Source: Brachycybe producta
Lineage: Eukaryota; Arthropoda; Diplopoda; Playtdesmida; Andrognathidae
Direction of reading: 5' to 3'
DNA length: 64,000 nucleotides
NCBI GenBank assembly: GCA_036925085.1
Contig: JAUPFP010000047.1
Location: forward strand, 1,253,001-1,317,000
The notes beneath the pieces are model-generated. The model worked only from the letters and a program-made list of their open reading frames with translations, was not told where the DNA came from and did not search any database. The first letter of the stretch is position 1. Each line of letters starts with the position of its first letter. This document shows, piece by piece, positions 25,001 through 36,735 of the stretch. The translations under genes were made by a program, and so were the position numbers.

Positions 25001-26893
25001 GAACTTCTCCTTTTACAATGCACTGATTAAAGCAACAAAGCTAGCTCTCGTTTTGTAATGCACCCTTAGATTATTATGCAACTGAGGACTTCCTGTTGTA
25101 AGACAATATGCAAAATAGGATCAATATTTTCTTTAAATATACAGAAAATGAGCTTCAGATATTTTTTTTTATACTTCTTCAGTCTCTCATTAAAGAAAAA
25201 AATAATCCTTTATCAAATGACAACTTTAGAAACGATCTTGTATTTCATCTGAGGTTTTTTTTCCCCATTGATAATAATAAAAGAAAAACCCTTTACTTCT
25301 CTTGGAATTGTTGTAGTAGTGCCCCTTTTTATGTTCTTGTCATCTTCTTGTCAATGGTGGGCCCACAACATTGTCATGAAATGCATAATATAACAATAAT
25401 AAGAAGAAGGATGACAGTGCAGTGGGCTTGCTTGCTGCTGCCTGCCTGCCTGCCTGCTTATTCCTGAGAATTTGTCGGAAATAACAACTAACCCACATGT
25501 GGGCATATATGATTATATCATTGTGTATTTATGGATTGTCTTTTTGTTATCCCTTTAAGTATAGTTTTGATTGATGTTTGGTTGAAAAGGGTTGTTTAAA
25601 CTTTAAAAGCCCCATGCACCTTTTGATTTGTGTCTTTACATATTTCATAAGTTGTCTAAAACTTAAGTCTCTTTCGAATTTCGAAGTAAATGATCCTCCT
25701 TTTTTTGTTGAGAAAACACATTATTTACTTCTGTGTATAAACAACCAAATGAAACGTGACACTTTGGGAACTGGACACTTGTTTTTTTCGTTATTTAGGT
25801 TAGGCCCACACTCTGTAGAATGAGCATACCTGTTTGTAAATTGACAATGAATGAATGCATTTATACTTCAAATCTGGCTTACGGTTTACGTATCCTTTTT
25901 GTCAAGTATTTGAAATCTTTTTTTAGTTTGTTGCTTAGACATACAATAATGTTATTCTTGTCTTCCAATATATTTTCAATCTACATTTATACATTTCTTA
26001 TATACATTGGGAGGATTTTTTTTTTGTGTATTATGGCCCCATTGGTGATGCTGATTTCATGTTGATGATTGGTTGTAAAATTTTGTTTAGAGACATATGG
26101 CACAGACGTATCTATTTTACCTTTACATTTGGATTCAACTACCTTGGTATGGTGTAGTTTTTAAATTGATTTTGTGGTTGATAGTTGTCGCTTATATAGC
26201 AAGTTAATATAAAGTGATGTAAGACTTGTATGCACTGGTTAAAAATGTTAGACCAATAATTAACTGTTACTTCAAACTAATTTTTTTAACGAAGTGTACT
26301 TTTAGATATAAAACTGTTTATAGCTTCGTTAGGTTAACCATAAAGTATTTCAATGCAGCAGTTACATAATTTTGGTGGTAAAAACATTGGAAGAGTCGCT
26401 AAGCTGAACTTCGGAAGTTGCCAAAGGAAAATGTATAGGTAAACTCTCATTTTGGTAAAGAATTATTTTCTCTTGTATTAACTAGCAATATAATATTCAA
26501 ATGTGGCATTTGAATTATCAGGTGATATTTAGAAAGAAAACAAAAGATATAAAACCTTGAAAAATCAGAGGATTTATTTTCAAAAATTCCAATTCCAGTG
26601 AAATAATTGATTTGAATACGAAATAATAAATATTAAATGTGTGACGTTTGACAAATGACAGTGTTGTTCCAGTATTGTGTAATAGCTTGTATTGTTAAAC
26701 TTTAACAACATCCAACTTTGGTATGGAAGGAAAACTTGCAAAAGTTAGCGAATTTCAGAAATGAAAATCGGTGGTAAATCCTGATTAGTCTTAATTAATT
26801 GAATGTTATAAAATCATGTTTACCACATAATAATGGGGAGCATAATTTTATGTTAAAAGGTCTAATGTGACAATATTGTTAGTTTATATTTGG

Positions 26894-26895
<2 letters not shown>
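25001..26895. other. Non-coding stretch
   Basis: No gene is recognised. A ~70-bp patch at 26709-26780 (starting TCCAACTTTGGTATG) is similar to 36962-37030, so it is part of a dispersed repeat of unknown type. Confidence 0.5.
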
Positions 26896-27362
<467 letters not shown>

Positions 27363-27365
<3 letters not shown>

Positions 27366-28749
27366 GAGCATGCTTTTTTTAAATTTTAATGTTGTTCAAA
27401 TATGTTTAAAAATGACTACAGGCGATCGAAGCAAATTTTAAAATAATAGAAAATACCGCCGGTTATTTATAAGCATCATTGCAGTTCTGTGCTGCACAAT
27501 TCCACTAAGTTTCATTTGTATTTTCATATCAAGAAAATAGACCAATTTACATTTAAAACTGGCCATAACTCGGTGAAAATGAGTAGATTATTTGTTGGAA
27601 ACCCTGTTTAAACATTAGATTCAGAAACAGCATAAGTTTTTGCTAGAATTTGCATAAATGAGCTTAAGGTGGCTGTATTAATGTTTCATTCTATACTTTC
27701 CCCTCTAGATGGCGCCACATTTAAATTTCATAGTACATACTTATTACAAGGATTCTCTATTAAGAAAGTGTATGGTGAAAAATTATTTTTTAAAAATACT
27801 GTAATATACATTACTACTGTAGAAATGAATTTGAAAAACACATTAACATGATCCCAAGTAATAATGTACCTTTCAACAAAAAAGGTATTATTTCTTAAAA
27901 TCTATATAATTTTTTGTCTGGCTTGAAATGTTTTAAAACAATTTCTGAACCCATGTTAATATCCATAGGCGGAATATTACACTAATTAATTCATTGAAAT
28001 GCAAAACTATAAAAACATTCTAAAACCCCCAATAACAATACACGACAAAAAAACACATGGGCAAAGAAAAGCTCACAAAATAATTACACAATTAAACGTT
28101 GGATAAAAATGTCAGTATGAATTGTGATGTTGTCAATGTATTTCTAGGGGGAGATGATGGCGCCGTCTAGTACTAAACGGACAAATTAAATGTTTAAAAA
28201 AAGCCAAGGAATAGAATTATATCATTTTTTAGTTGCTCACGTGGTTTGTTTCTAAGGGATTTTTTTATCATTATATGTTTCAATGTTCTTCTATGATAGA
28301 GCTGGTGTTCTTAAATATTTCTTTAAAAAGGGCGCCATTTTGGCACACCTTTTTTCATTATACTGTTACTTTAGAATAGGATAAAATAAATAGGAGCGTG
28401 AGAAAAAAAAAAACTTATTAAAAAAAAAAGAGCAATGCTTAACCTCAATATACATGTATATAGTATATGAAAGTTATGATTTATTCTTTTCAACTGTTTA
28501 GTCCTCGGATTTTTCTATAACAACATGGAATTGTTGGCTTGAAATTGTAATGAATTATTAATCAGAAAACATTTGTGTCCCATTGTGTTTATTCCTTGAA
28601 TGCAAGTTTCATTGTAGTGCGTTGAAAGAAAGAAAGGTTTTCATGCCACAGTCATTTTTACAGAGACTACAATTGTTAGGTCCGGCATCGAAGGGTACAG
28701 TTCTTGTTGTTGTTGCTGTTGACGTGGTAATTTCTAATTTTAAACTTGC
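27363..28749. other. Non-coding stretch
   Basis: Nothing recognisable beyond A/T runs and two short GATGGCGCC words (27709, 28155). Confidence 0.5.
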
Positions 28750-28757
28750 TGTACACA

Positions 28758-29163
28758 CAGTAGCGTAGCTAGGAGGGGCGAGGGGGTGTTCCGCCCCGGA
28801 CGGCACTTTTTTGGGGGCGGCACTATTGAAAAAAAAAATTATTTTCCTGTCGGGATAGTAGAAGGAGCTTTATAAAACTCTTTTATGATTGCCCAAGAAG
28901 AAATTATAAAAATGTTGTCGCTCGCTGCGCTCGCAGAATATATTCTGCAATCTAGCAATATGTTTTTAGGTCCGAATACTGGTTTATTTAATAATTTCAT
29001 AATTTATATAAACCATTTCAGTCACTGGATATCGATAATATCGTTTGGCCCCTCACAGATGTGAATCCTGGTTGTGCCACTGATGTGTATTGTGTTGTGT
29101 TTTTGTGAGGGAGGGGCGGCAAACTCAATGACCGCCCAGGGCGGCACAAACTCTACGCCACTG
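28758..29163. mobile_element. hAT-type non-autonomous element with exact 8-bp TSD
   Basis: Begins CAGTAGCGTAGCTAGG and ends CTCTACGCCACTG (inverse CAGTGGCGTAGAG), typical hAT ends. The exact duplication TGTACACA is at 28750-28757 and 29164-29171. The interior has GC-rich ends (CCGCCCCGGACGGCAC, GACCGCCCAGGGCGGCAC) and no transposase. Confidence 0.93.
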
Positions 29164-29171
29164 TGTACACA

Positions 29172-29604
29172 TGCACACTAACATAAGGGAACAATTGAAA
29201 TGTCAGGTATTATAACACAAACAGGTAGTTTTATGTGGCGCAATCTTTGGGTGCATTTGATAACGTACTACAGTGTGCAATTCGCCTTACGAAGGAAACA
29301 AATTAGTAAAATGACTAAGAGATGGAGTAGACAATTGCCATTAATTAGTAAGATTCACATATGACGGTTTCCTTTACATTATGGCAAGTGTACCGGTATT
29401 GTGATTAATTATCCCGAAGTTTTTTTTAAGTAGTGCTGTTGTAATAAACTGATAATATTATATTATATATATAATATCCCAGGTCTGTGTGTGTGTGTGT
29501 GTGGAGTAACAAAAACCATTGAAGCATGTTGGAATTTATATAAATTTGAATAACTGAACCGTTTTTTTTTTTTTCTCAAGGTCAACTATATATTGAACTC
29601 TTCC
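29172..29604. other. Non-coding stretch with dispersed motif and (GT)n
   Basis: The motif GGGTGCATTTGATAAC is at 29249-29264. A short (TG)n run is at 29485-29502. No gene. Confidence 0.5.
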
Positions 29605-29770
29605 TTTGGAAAGTGTAGAAGGGAGAAGGGAGAGAGAAAAGTGGGAGGGGTGAGGAGAAAAGTTTGGAAAGTGTAGAAGGGGGAGAGAGAGAGAAAAGTG
29701 GGAGGGGGTGAGGGGAAAAGTTTGGAAAGTGTAGAAGGGGGAGAGAGAGAGAAAAGTGGGAGGGGGTGAC
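29605..29770. repeat. 58-bp polypurine minisatellite, about 2.8 units
   Basis: Units start TTTGGAAAGTGTAGAAGG at 29605, 29663 and 29721. The + strand is almost entirely purine (GA-rich). Three overlapping minus-strand frames of 79-105 codons (FSLSPFYTFQ-type) are translations of the repeat. Confidence 0.93.
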
Positions 29771-31869
29771 TGAAATTGAAATGAAAGGAGTAAAAAAAAG
29801 AAAAAAAAACGACGCGCATGCGCACAATTGCCTGTGAATTTTGCCCCCGTCATTTATGACTTGTTACCCCACTAGTTATAAATACAAAGCTCCAGTTGGT
29901 ATGAGAAAGCTAGGTGTTTTCGAATTCACCCGTACTGTGACAGGCGCTTGTATGGCGCGCTCACACACATGCACATAACGTGCGTTCCTAAGGGTGAATT
30001 TGAGAACATCCTTGTTTGTTGCATTAAACGGAGCATTTTCTAGGGATTATCTCCAAACAACAACACTACAGCAGCAATTCCAGAATACATGCTGCCATTT
30101 ATGGGTGACTTAGGGATGCAGTTTAACCCGAGTGTTCAACTGTAACCAGTCCCTTTAGCAATTGAATGCTGCTTTTAGTAATCATTTACTTTTTTCACTC
30201 CTTGTTTTCCTACAGGAGAGATTGCAGTCGTTTTCAAACAAACCCATGGCACTCGACATTTTCAAACATCTTCTGAATAATTTAATGGAATAGAAATTTA
30301 ACACTGCAGTGCGTTCTCAAATGCTGCCTCTAAAGAGAAACAAAAATAATGAAAGACTAATTAGTGCCACACAATTAGTAGACTAGTTTTATATCTCAGT
30401 AAATTTTAATCATTGTTAAATATAAATTTAACACAATATGTTTTGTGTGTTGAATTGAAAAGTGAAGTTCAAATGTGAGCTTGATTTGAGTTCAGTATAT
30501 ATGCATTATTATTTGGCTTTGTATCTTGCTTATCTAAACGCAAGTAAGAAACACAGGATGTGACAAAGTCTAGAAAGATATTGGCGACGGAAGCGGCCAT
30601 TTTGATTTTAAGACGCCATTGTTTCCTGTTACTAGATTTCCGAGAAAACACTTTTCTCCCATTGTCTTTTTTTTTTGTTTTCTTCAAAACAGAATTCTAT
30701 TTTACAATTTTTTTGACAAATGATACACGAAACATTCTGAAAAATAAAATTAATGACAGATATAGTTAATTTTTTTCCCAAAAAATGGATGTGATTATTT
30801 CTTATCACAACACACTTGCACATAAAATAAGTTGATATTTGAGTCTATTTTGATGATTCTTTGTTTTATATTTTGACATAAGAGTGAGAGAGAGAGAGCG
30901 AGAAAAAAAATAGTTATAGAATTGATTAAGGGATTCTACTTATGATAGTCAAACAGGAAGGACTTCAGAGATTAGTCGTTTTGCAATTAACGTTTTCCTG
31001 TTTAGTAGGCCTAAAGTGATAAGAAAAGGTCTTTTTAAAGAAGGGAGAGATTGTGTGGGGTACAATGAGAGAGAGAGAGAGAGAGAGTCATTTCAGATCT
31101 GAAATTGACATTTTTTTTATTTTTGGTGTAACGTTTGCGAGCAAATGAGATTTTCATACACTTTGAACTTCTTTGTCCATCTATACAAAAGCGATTGTTT
31201 TATTAAAGACTCTCTACACACAAAAAAGAGAAAGATATAATCAAAATCAAATAAAATGTACATGTATTTGTTATTTACAATTTTAAATTTAAAGTCCAAG
31301 GACCGCCGGTTTTTTTTAAAGAATTTTCTAGAATGCATTTTGAACCATACCATGTTAGAAACTAGAATAGTAAAGATGTCACTTAAAATAGCCTAATACA
31401 TGTATTATATTTCAAAATATAGACGTTAATTATCAGTTAGAAAATGGTTTATTACACTAGTTTTTGGTTTTTACTTCGGAGGTGCAATTGAAATTTGATT
31501 ACTATTCTATATTTCAAGTACTGGGCTATATGTGAATCCTTTGCTTCCACTCTTTCAATTGGAAGTCTTCTAAAAAAAATTGGTTATAAGAACTTATAAC
31601 TGATAAAAAATATTTCAATGATGTTAAAAACGAATTTTATTACTTACTATTTCGACACAGCCTCTTTATAATATATTTAAAAAAAAGTGTTTGTTTTATA
31701 GAAATAATAAAACAAATGTTTAATTATTAATTTTATTAACTGTTTCATTTATTTCAGTATTAATTTTATTTTAAAATAGTGAAATTATTTTTACATACAT
31801 CATTAAATTGTTATTTTATCCCATTGTTTATTATCGGCTTATGTAAAGAAATATCTTAGTGTAGTACTG
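29771..31869. other. Non-coding stretch with inverted motif copies
   Basis: No gene. A direct form of the dispersed motif (GGGTGAATTTGAGAAC) is at 29992-30007 and an inverse form (GCGTTCTCAAATGC) at 30311-30324. A (GA)n run is at 31067-31087. The motif pair may bound an old ~330-bp MITE. Confidence 0.45.
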
Positions 31870-31872
31870 TTA

Positions 31873-32191
31873 AACCTGGAACACACACGCGGAATTCCGC
31901 CAAGGAAAAAGAAAATAGGAAAAGGAAAAAAAAAGTCATTTTCTTTTTCTGTATCTCTGTTGTTCACACATAGAAACAGAAAAAGTAATGAGGAAAGTTG
32001 TGGGCACCCTCTATTGAGCAAGAAAAGAAACATTATATTTCGATCTATTGCCAAAATGGATTCCAATTTGCTTTTTTGTCATGTCACGGCATGCTTCTTT
32101 CTGATTGGTGGGAATTTGAACGGAATATTTTGAGAACGGAAAAAGTTGAGCTTTGTTTTCTGAGCGGAATTCCACGTGTGTGTTCCAGGCT
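31873..32191. mobile_element. PIF/Harbinger-like MITE with TTA TSD
   Basis: Left end AACCTGGAACACACACGCGG and the inverse of the right end AGCCTGGAACACACACGTGG form strong ~27-bp inverted ends, continuing into GGAATTCCGC. Flanked by TTA at 31870-31872 and 32192-32194, the 3-bp site expected for PIF/Harbinger. 319 bp, no transposase. Confidence 0.88.
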
Positions 32192-32348
32192 TTAGCGAGA
32201 TGGTGGACGGAAAATGATTGTTGTTGGTAAAATTCAGCATTAACAAGAAAGGGACCTAGTGTTACATCCTTGTTGAGTTTTTATACTTGGTTAGAACCAA
32301 GGTGGTTAGAAGATCTAACCTGTGTTCTCCCTGGGCAGAACAGAGTTT

Positions 32349-32660
32349 GGGACGGATTAAAAGAATGAACCGATGAACATTGGGGAGTAATTCTAAAACC
32401 CAAAACAGAATGCTTATAGAATTGGATGAACACTATATATTTTTATATATTGGTGATGAGGTGGGATTACATTAAGTTTGTTGCAGAGGGTTTGGGGGTG
32501 CACCCCACATTGATTTAAATTAAAAAGTGATTAGGTTGTTCTGCACCCATGTTCATCCCAAGGTTTTTGTGTTCGTCCAATTCTATATGCATTCTGTTTC
32601 AGGTTTTAGAGGTACCCACGATGTTCATTCGTTCATCGGTTCATCTTTTTATCATGATCC
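32349..32660. mobile_element. Foldback element D with exact 8-bp TSD
   Basis: Arms of ~90 bp: GATGAACATTGGGG and CAGAATGCTTATAGAATTGG on the left are mirrored by CCAATTCTATATGCATTCTG and GTTCATCGGTTCAT on the right. Starts GGGACGG, ends ATGATCC. Flanked by CAGAGTTT at 32341-32348 and 32661-32668. The core at 32471-32506 (ATTAAGTTTGTTGCAG followed by a G-rich run and GTGCACCCC) is shared with element E. Confidence 0.88.
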
Positions 32661-32668
32661 CAGAGTTT

Positions 32669-33585
32669 TTTTTTTCTATAATAGAATGTTTTTCCGAGCA
32701 ATTCAAGCTACATTTTAAGTACCAGGTTTCCATCTCGAATTCGGGCATGTGTTTCTTGTGTGAAATTGATCATTAATTGTTTTTCCATTTGTGCAAACCG
32801 TAATTTTGTCCCTTGCTGGTTTATAATATGTGAACTTTAGGTAATCTAAGGGTAAACGAGTTATTTCTTACTGTTGTAAAACATATGATCGCTGTTTTGA
32901 GAATATTGAAAATTGATGTTTTAGTCAAATGTTTTAATTTAAAATGTAAATATGAAGGTAAAAAGTTTGCTAATTTTTATTGGCAGTTAACACAAGTCCT
33001 TCATGAATTTGAGATCTAGTTATAAATAAATCGCCGAAATAAATGGGTTGATGTATGTTTATGATTTTTTTAGATAAATTGATTGTTTTCAGAGATTTGT
33101 GAGTTTTTTTATTATAAAAAGTTAAAATTTTTAGAATTGTTTTTTCATCTTTTGGAAAAACAGGATGTTAGTTGTTATTATTCGATGACATCAGCTTATA
33201 GGTTTTCATACTTATTTAGGCCTATTGTTTACTTTTACAATACATGACCCAACAAAATTTAACAGCAGTGCAATATTATTTTGGAGGTTGATTTGTACTG
33301 TTTTCAAATAATTTCGTAGCTTGTTGTTATTTCCGTTTTGGTTTTGTTCTCAGCATTAGGCTAAACATACATGTACGTGTGAGAGGTGGTGGTTCCATTT
33401 TCTTCATTTTAAAGTCATAAATTTAGCGCCATTTGTAATAATGTGATGTGTACTACTTTTGCCTTAAACGTAGTTCAGTTACATTGTAGAAAATGACATT
33501 TCACCTTGCCATGAATTCTCTAGGAGAGGTGTGTTCTTAGATGTTTCGAAGATGATATTGGATTTTTAATTTCAGAGCTATTCCT
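32669..33585. other. AT-rich non-coding stretch
   Basis: Nothing recognisable. Confidence 0.5.
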
Positions 33586-33655
33586 GAGGGACTAGGCCTC
33601 CTTCTTATTAGGGAAGGACTTAGGCCTCCTTCTTATTAGGGAAAGGACTTAGGCC
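33586..33655. repeat. Short tandem duplication (~28-bp unit)
   Basis: The unit GGCCTCCTTCTTATTAGGGA is present twice in tandem, with a third partial GGACTTAGGCC. Confidence 0.85.
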
Positions 33656-33680
33656 CATATTATTAGTACCCACATCTATC

Positions 33681-34458
33681 GGTTGGGGGTCACTACAGCT
33701 ACCAAGGCTCACAAGCGCTACTAAGGGGAGAACAGCTACTTGGGTCACTACAGCTACCAAAAAAATTAATAGACCTTTTGTTCATCAAAAGGGTCACTAC
33801 AGCTACCAAAAAATAGGGGGACAAAATATAGACCTTTTTTATCACTTTTTCGTCACTACAGCTAAAAAAATAACCCTTTCTCCCTAAAATAACCGAACCT
33901 TACCTAATAAAACCTTACCGAACCTTACCTAACCGAACCTTAACGATCCTAACCAAAAAGTACCGATACTAACCGATCCTAACCAAACCTAACCGATCTT
34001 AACCGATCTTAACCGATCCTAACCGAACCTAACCGATCTTAACCGATCCTAACCGATCTTAACCGATCCTAACCAAACCTAACCGATCTTAACCAATCCT
34101 AACCAAACCTAACCGATCTTAACCGATCCTAACCAAACCTAACCGATCCTAACCGAACCTTACCAAACATAATGAAACCTAACTGAACCGAATGTAATCT
34201 AAACTAAACATATTGATAAATAAAAAGGCCTATATTTTTTGGTAGCTGTAGTGACCCTCGGTAGCTGTAGTGACCCTTTTGATGAAAAAAAGGTCTATAT
34301 TTTCTTTTTGGTAGCTGTAGTGACCCTGGTAGCTGTAGTGAGCCTAGTAGCTGTAGTGACCCTGGTAGCTGTAGTGAGCCTAGTAGCTGTAGTGACCCTG
34401 GTAGCTGTAGTGAGCCTAGTAGCTGTAGTGACCCAGTTAGTTGTAGTGAGCCAGTCCC
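33681..34458 (+). mobile_element. Foldback family A, copy A1 (complete, 8-bp TSD)
   Basis: Begins GGTTGGGGGTCACTACAGCT and ends GTAGTGAGCCAGTCCC. Exact TSD CATCTATC at 33673-33680 and 34459-34466. The left arm carries several copies of GGTCACTACAGCTACC plus ATAGACCTTTTGTTCATC. The right arm carries the mirror words GGTAGCTGTAGTGACC (about nine) and a mirrored GATGAAAAAAAGGTCTAT. The core (about 33890-34175) is an array of pentamers of the CCTAA type arranged as ~10-mers (AACCGATCCT, AACCAAACCT). No transposase. Frames reading GSLQLPGSLQLL and VAVVTLVAVVSL are arm translations, not proteins. Confidence 0.93.
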
Positions 34459-34493
34459 CATCTATCTTATCTATCTCTCTCTCTCTCTGGAAC

Positions 34494-34645
34494 GATCTGA
34501 CGTGGATCACTCTGACTTTGTGTCAGTGGGAACCATTATACCTTTATGCTGCTAAATGGCGTTTGCAATGGCACTAATGCTCTGACGTCGAACCTTCTGA
34601 TGTTGTGTCAGTGGTAACTATTATAACCTTTTACCATTAGATGGT
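34494..34645. repeat. ~85-bp tandem duplication
   Basis: CTGACGTGGATCACTCTGAC ... TGTGTCAGTGGGAACCATTA ... GCTAAATGG is repeated with changes as CTGACGTCGAACCTTCTGAT ... TGTGTCAGTGGTAACTATTA ... ATTAGATGG. Confidence 0.75.
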
Positions 34646-35387
34646 GGTTTACATATGTTATATAATATATTAATATCTAAACATATTTATTTAAAAGGAG
34701 CCCGTCGTAGGACGGGTAACATCCCCTTTTCGTATGTATAGGTTCTACCTATTCTAAAATCACAGTCTTGTGACGGGCATGCTTCTAGTTAATAATAAAA
34801 ACTTAAAAGTTTAGCTTTGAAGTGTGCACTTGGCTAAAGGATAGCACAGTACAGAAGGTTATCAGTGAACACTTAAGTAAAAAAAAAATAGTTTACTGTA
34901 GCAAAGGTGTTGCATAAAAAGTTTTGTTGGATAAGCACTATTAGTGCAGGTCTGCTTGAAATATAATAAATCCATAATTTTATATAGGTGCAATGGCAAA
35001 GTACTATACATATAGGTGCAAATTCCGGAAGAAAATTTGGCAGTCCTCTGAGCAGGGTTTCAATATCGAAAAAAAAACCCTCTTCAAAAATACACTATTG
35101 AGCTGGGTTTTTCTATGTTGAAACTGTTATGAGAGTTCTATTTTAAGGCGAAGTACCAAGTTATTTTTTAGAACTTGGATTCTAGTTAGTTGTTACTTGG
35201 CAAATAGAATGGGCTTTTCGAAGCAAATGTATATATAAATTATAACATTTCACTTTTATGTGACGTCTCCGATGGTGTCTAGTAACTCTGGACACAGTGA
35301 ACAGTCCAGACACGCATTCTACATCTTCAGAGGTATCAGTGCACAGTTAAAAGTTAAAGTAAACTTATAAGTTATATGCAAACCCCC
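34646..35387. other. Non-coding stretch with possible Helitron-like end
   Basis: No gene. GCCCGTCGTAGGACGGG (34690-34706) is a small hairpin. Near 34760, TCACAGTCTTGTGA forms another hairpin, followed by CTAGT at 34785-34789, which loosely resembles a Helitron 3' end. This is too weak to call. Confidence 0.35.
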
Positions 35388-35395
35388 ATTTTTTT

Positions 35396-36009
35396 GGTGG
35401 CGCTGATCAAGCGCCAAATTGAACAAGCGCCAAATTAAACAAGCGCCAAATTGAACAAACGCCAAACTGATTAAACGCCAAATGGAACAAACGCCAAACT
35501 GAATAAAAGCCAAATGGAACAAACGCCAAACTGAATAAGCGCCAAATGGAACAAACGCCAAACTGAACAAGCGCCAAACTGAATAACTGCCAAAATGTGA
35601 TAAACACATTGTTAGGTTAGGTTAGGTTAGGTTAGGATTGGTAAGGTTAATTTAGGATTGGTTAGGTTAGGTTTGGTTAGGTTAGGTTAGGTTAGGATTG
35701 GTTAGGTTTGGTTTGGTTAGGTTAGGTTAGGATTGGTTAGATTAGGTTAGGTTAGCTGTAAATCTGCACAGTCTGACATCTATAAAAGCTCACAATATTT
35801 GGACCATCACAATTTACAAAAAACCTGAATAACCGCCAAACTGAATAAACGCCAAATGGAACAAACGCCAAACTGAATAAAAGCCAAAAATTTGGCGGTT
35901 ATTCAGTTTGGCGTTTGTTCCATTTGGCGCTTATTCAGTTTGGCGTTTGTTCAATTTGGCGCTTATTCAGTTTGGCGTTTGTTCAATTTGGCGCTTATTC
36001 AGTCGCCCT
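35396..36009 (+). mobile_element. Foldback family B, copy B1 (8-bp TSD)
   Basis: Begins GGTGGCGCTGATCAAGCGCC and ends GGCGCTTATTCAGTCGCCCT. TSD ATTTTTTT at 35388-35395 and 36010-36017 (low complexity, but exact). The left arm is ~12 copies of a 16-18-bp word of type GCGCCAAATTGAACAA. After the core the word continues as AACGCCAAACTGAAT and then flips to TTTGGCGTTTGTTCA. The core has a degenerate TTAGG array (35611-35752), then a unique ~80-bp spacer (AGCTGTAAATCTGCACAGTC...). The same parts occur inverted in B2. Confidence 0.92.
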
Positions 36010-36017
36010 ATTTTTTT

Positions 36018-36464
36018 TGCTATTTGTCTATAGCAGACATTAATTAAGCCTCAAGAATGTGACATTCAAAGTCTTATACAGTATAACATAACAGCAGCAT
36101 TAATTTTTGAGGGTGCTTCTTCTCGCGCACTTATAAATTTAATTAGAAAGGTCATTGAAGATCAAATAAATAATTAGTTTGTTTTCTCATTAATAAATCA
36201 TAACTCGTTTCTAAGAAGACTCGTTTTGATTAAATGCTTTTTCGCTGGTAGATATGCACTGTTGTTCTTTTTTTTTGTGAACACCATCACATCATTAATC
36301 ATACCAACACTCATCTCAAAGATCTAACCTTAATAAGCTGACTTTTTAGTTTCAATTTTGTAAATGAATGAATAAAGCTTATTAATTGTGAATTGAGTTC
36401 GAAGACCCCTTTTTCAGTTTCTCCTAACATTAGATAAGGAGTTGGTATATATAAAAAAAAAAGC
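36018..36464. other. Non-coding stretch
   Basis: Nothing recognisable. Confidence 0.5.
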
Positions 36465-36735
36465 CTAATACCCTTGTTCAGACGAGATAATTTGATGTTG
36501 ATTATGATAACTTAAATCATAAAAATCGTTATCACTGGTGTGTGTTCAGTGTTCAGATGAGACAATGAGTAATCTACATCATAAAAATTGCTGAAAGTCA
36601 GTTATTCAAACTGAGTTCTGAAATGTTATAGAGTCTAATTGACATCGCTTGATGGCTTCTTGTTCACACGTATAGTGAAACCAACATCACAGCTGTGATC
36701 TTGATTAAAGGGTCTGTCTGAAGAGGATATTATGG
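36465..36735. mobile_element. Possible MITE with TTCAGAC-containing ends
   Basis: TAATACCCTTGTTCAGACGA at the left resembles the inverse of the right end (TAATATCCTCTTCAGACAGA). GTTCAGATGAGACAATGAG repeats part of the left end inside. Ends and TSD are uncertain. Confidence 0.4.

Noticed and set aside
34690..34789. Helitron-like 3' end (small hairpins then CTAGT)
   Set aside because: The hairpin arms are only 5-6 bp, the spacing to CTAG is loose, and no 5' end was found.
35611..35752. True interstitial telomere
   Set aside because: The pentamers are degenerate, short, and lie exactly inside a transposable element with TSDs, so a chromosome-end fusion is not needed.
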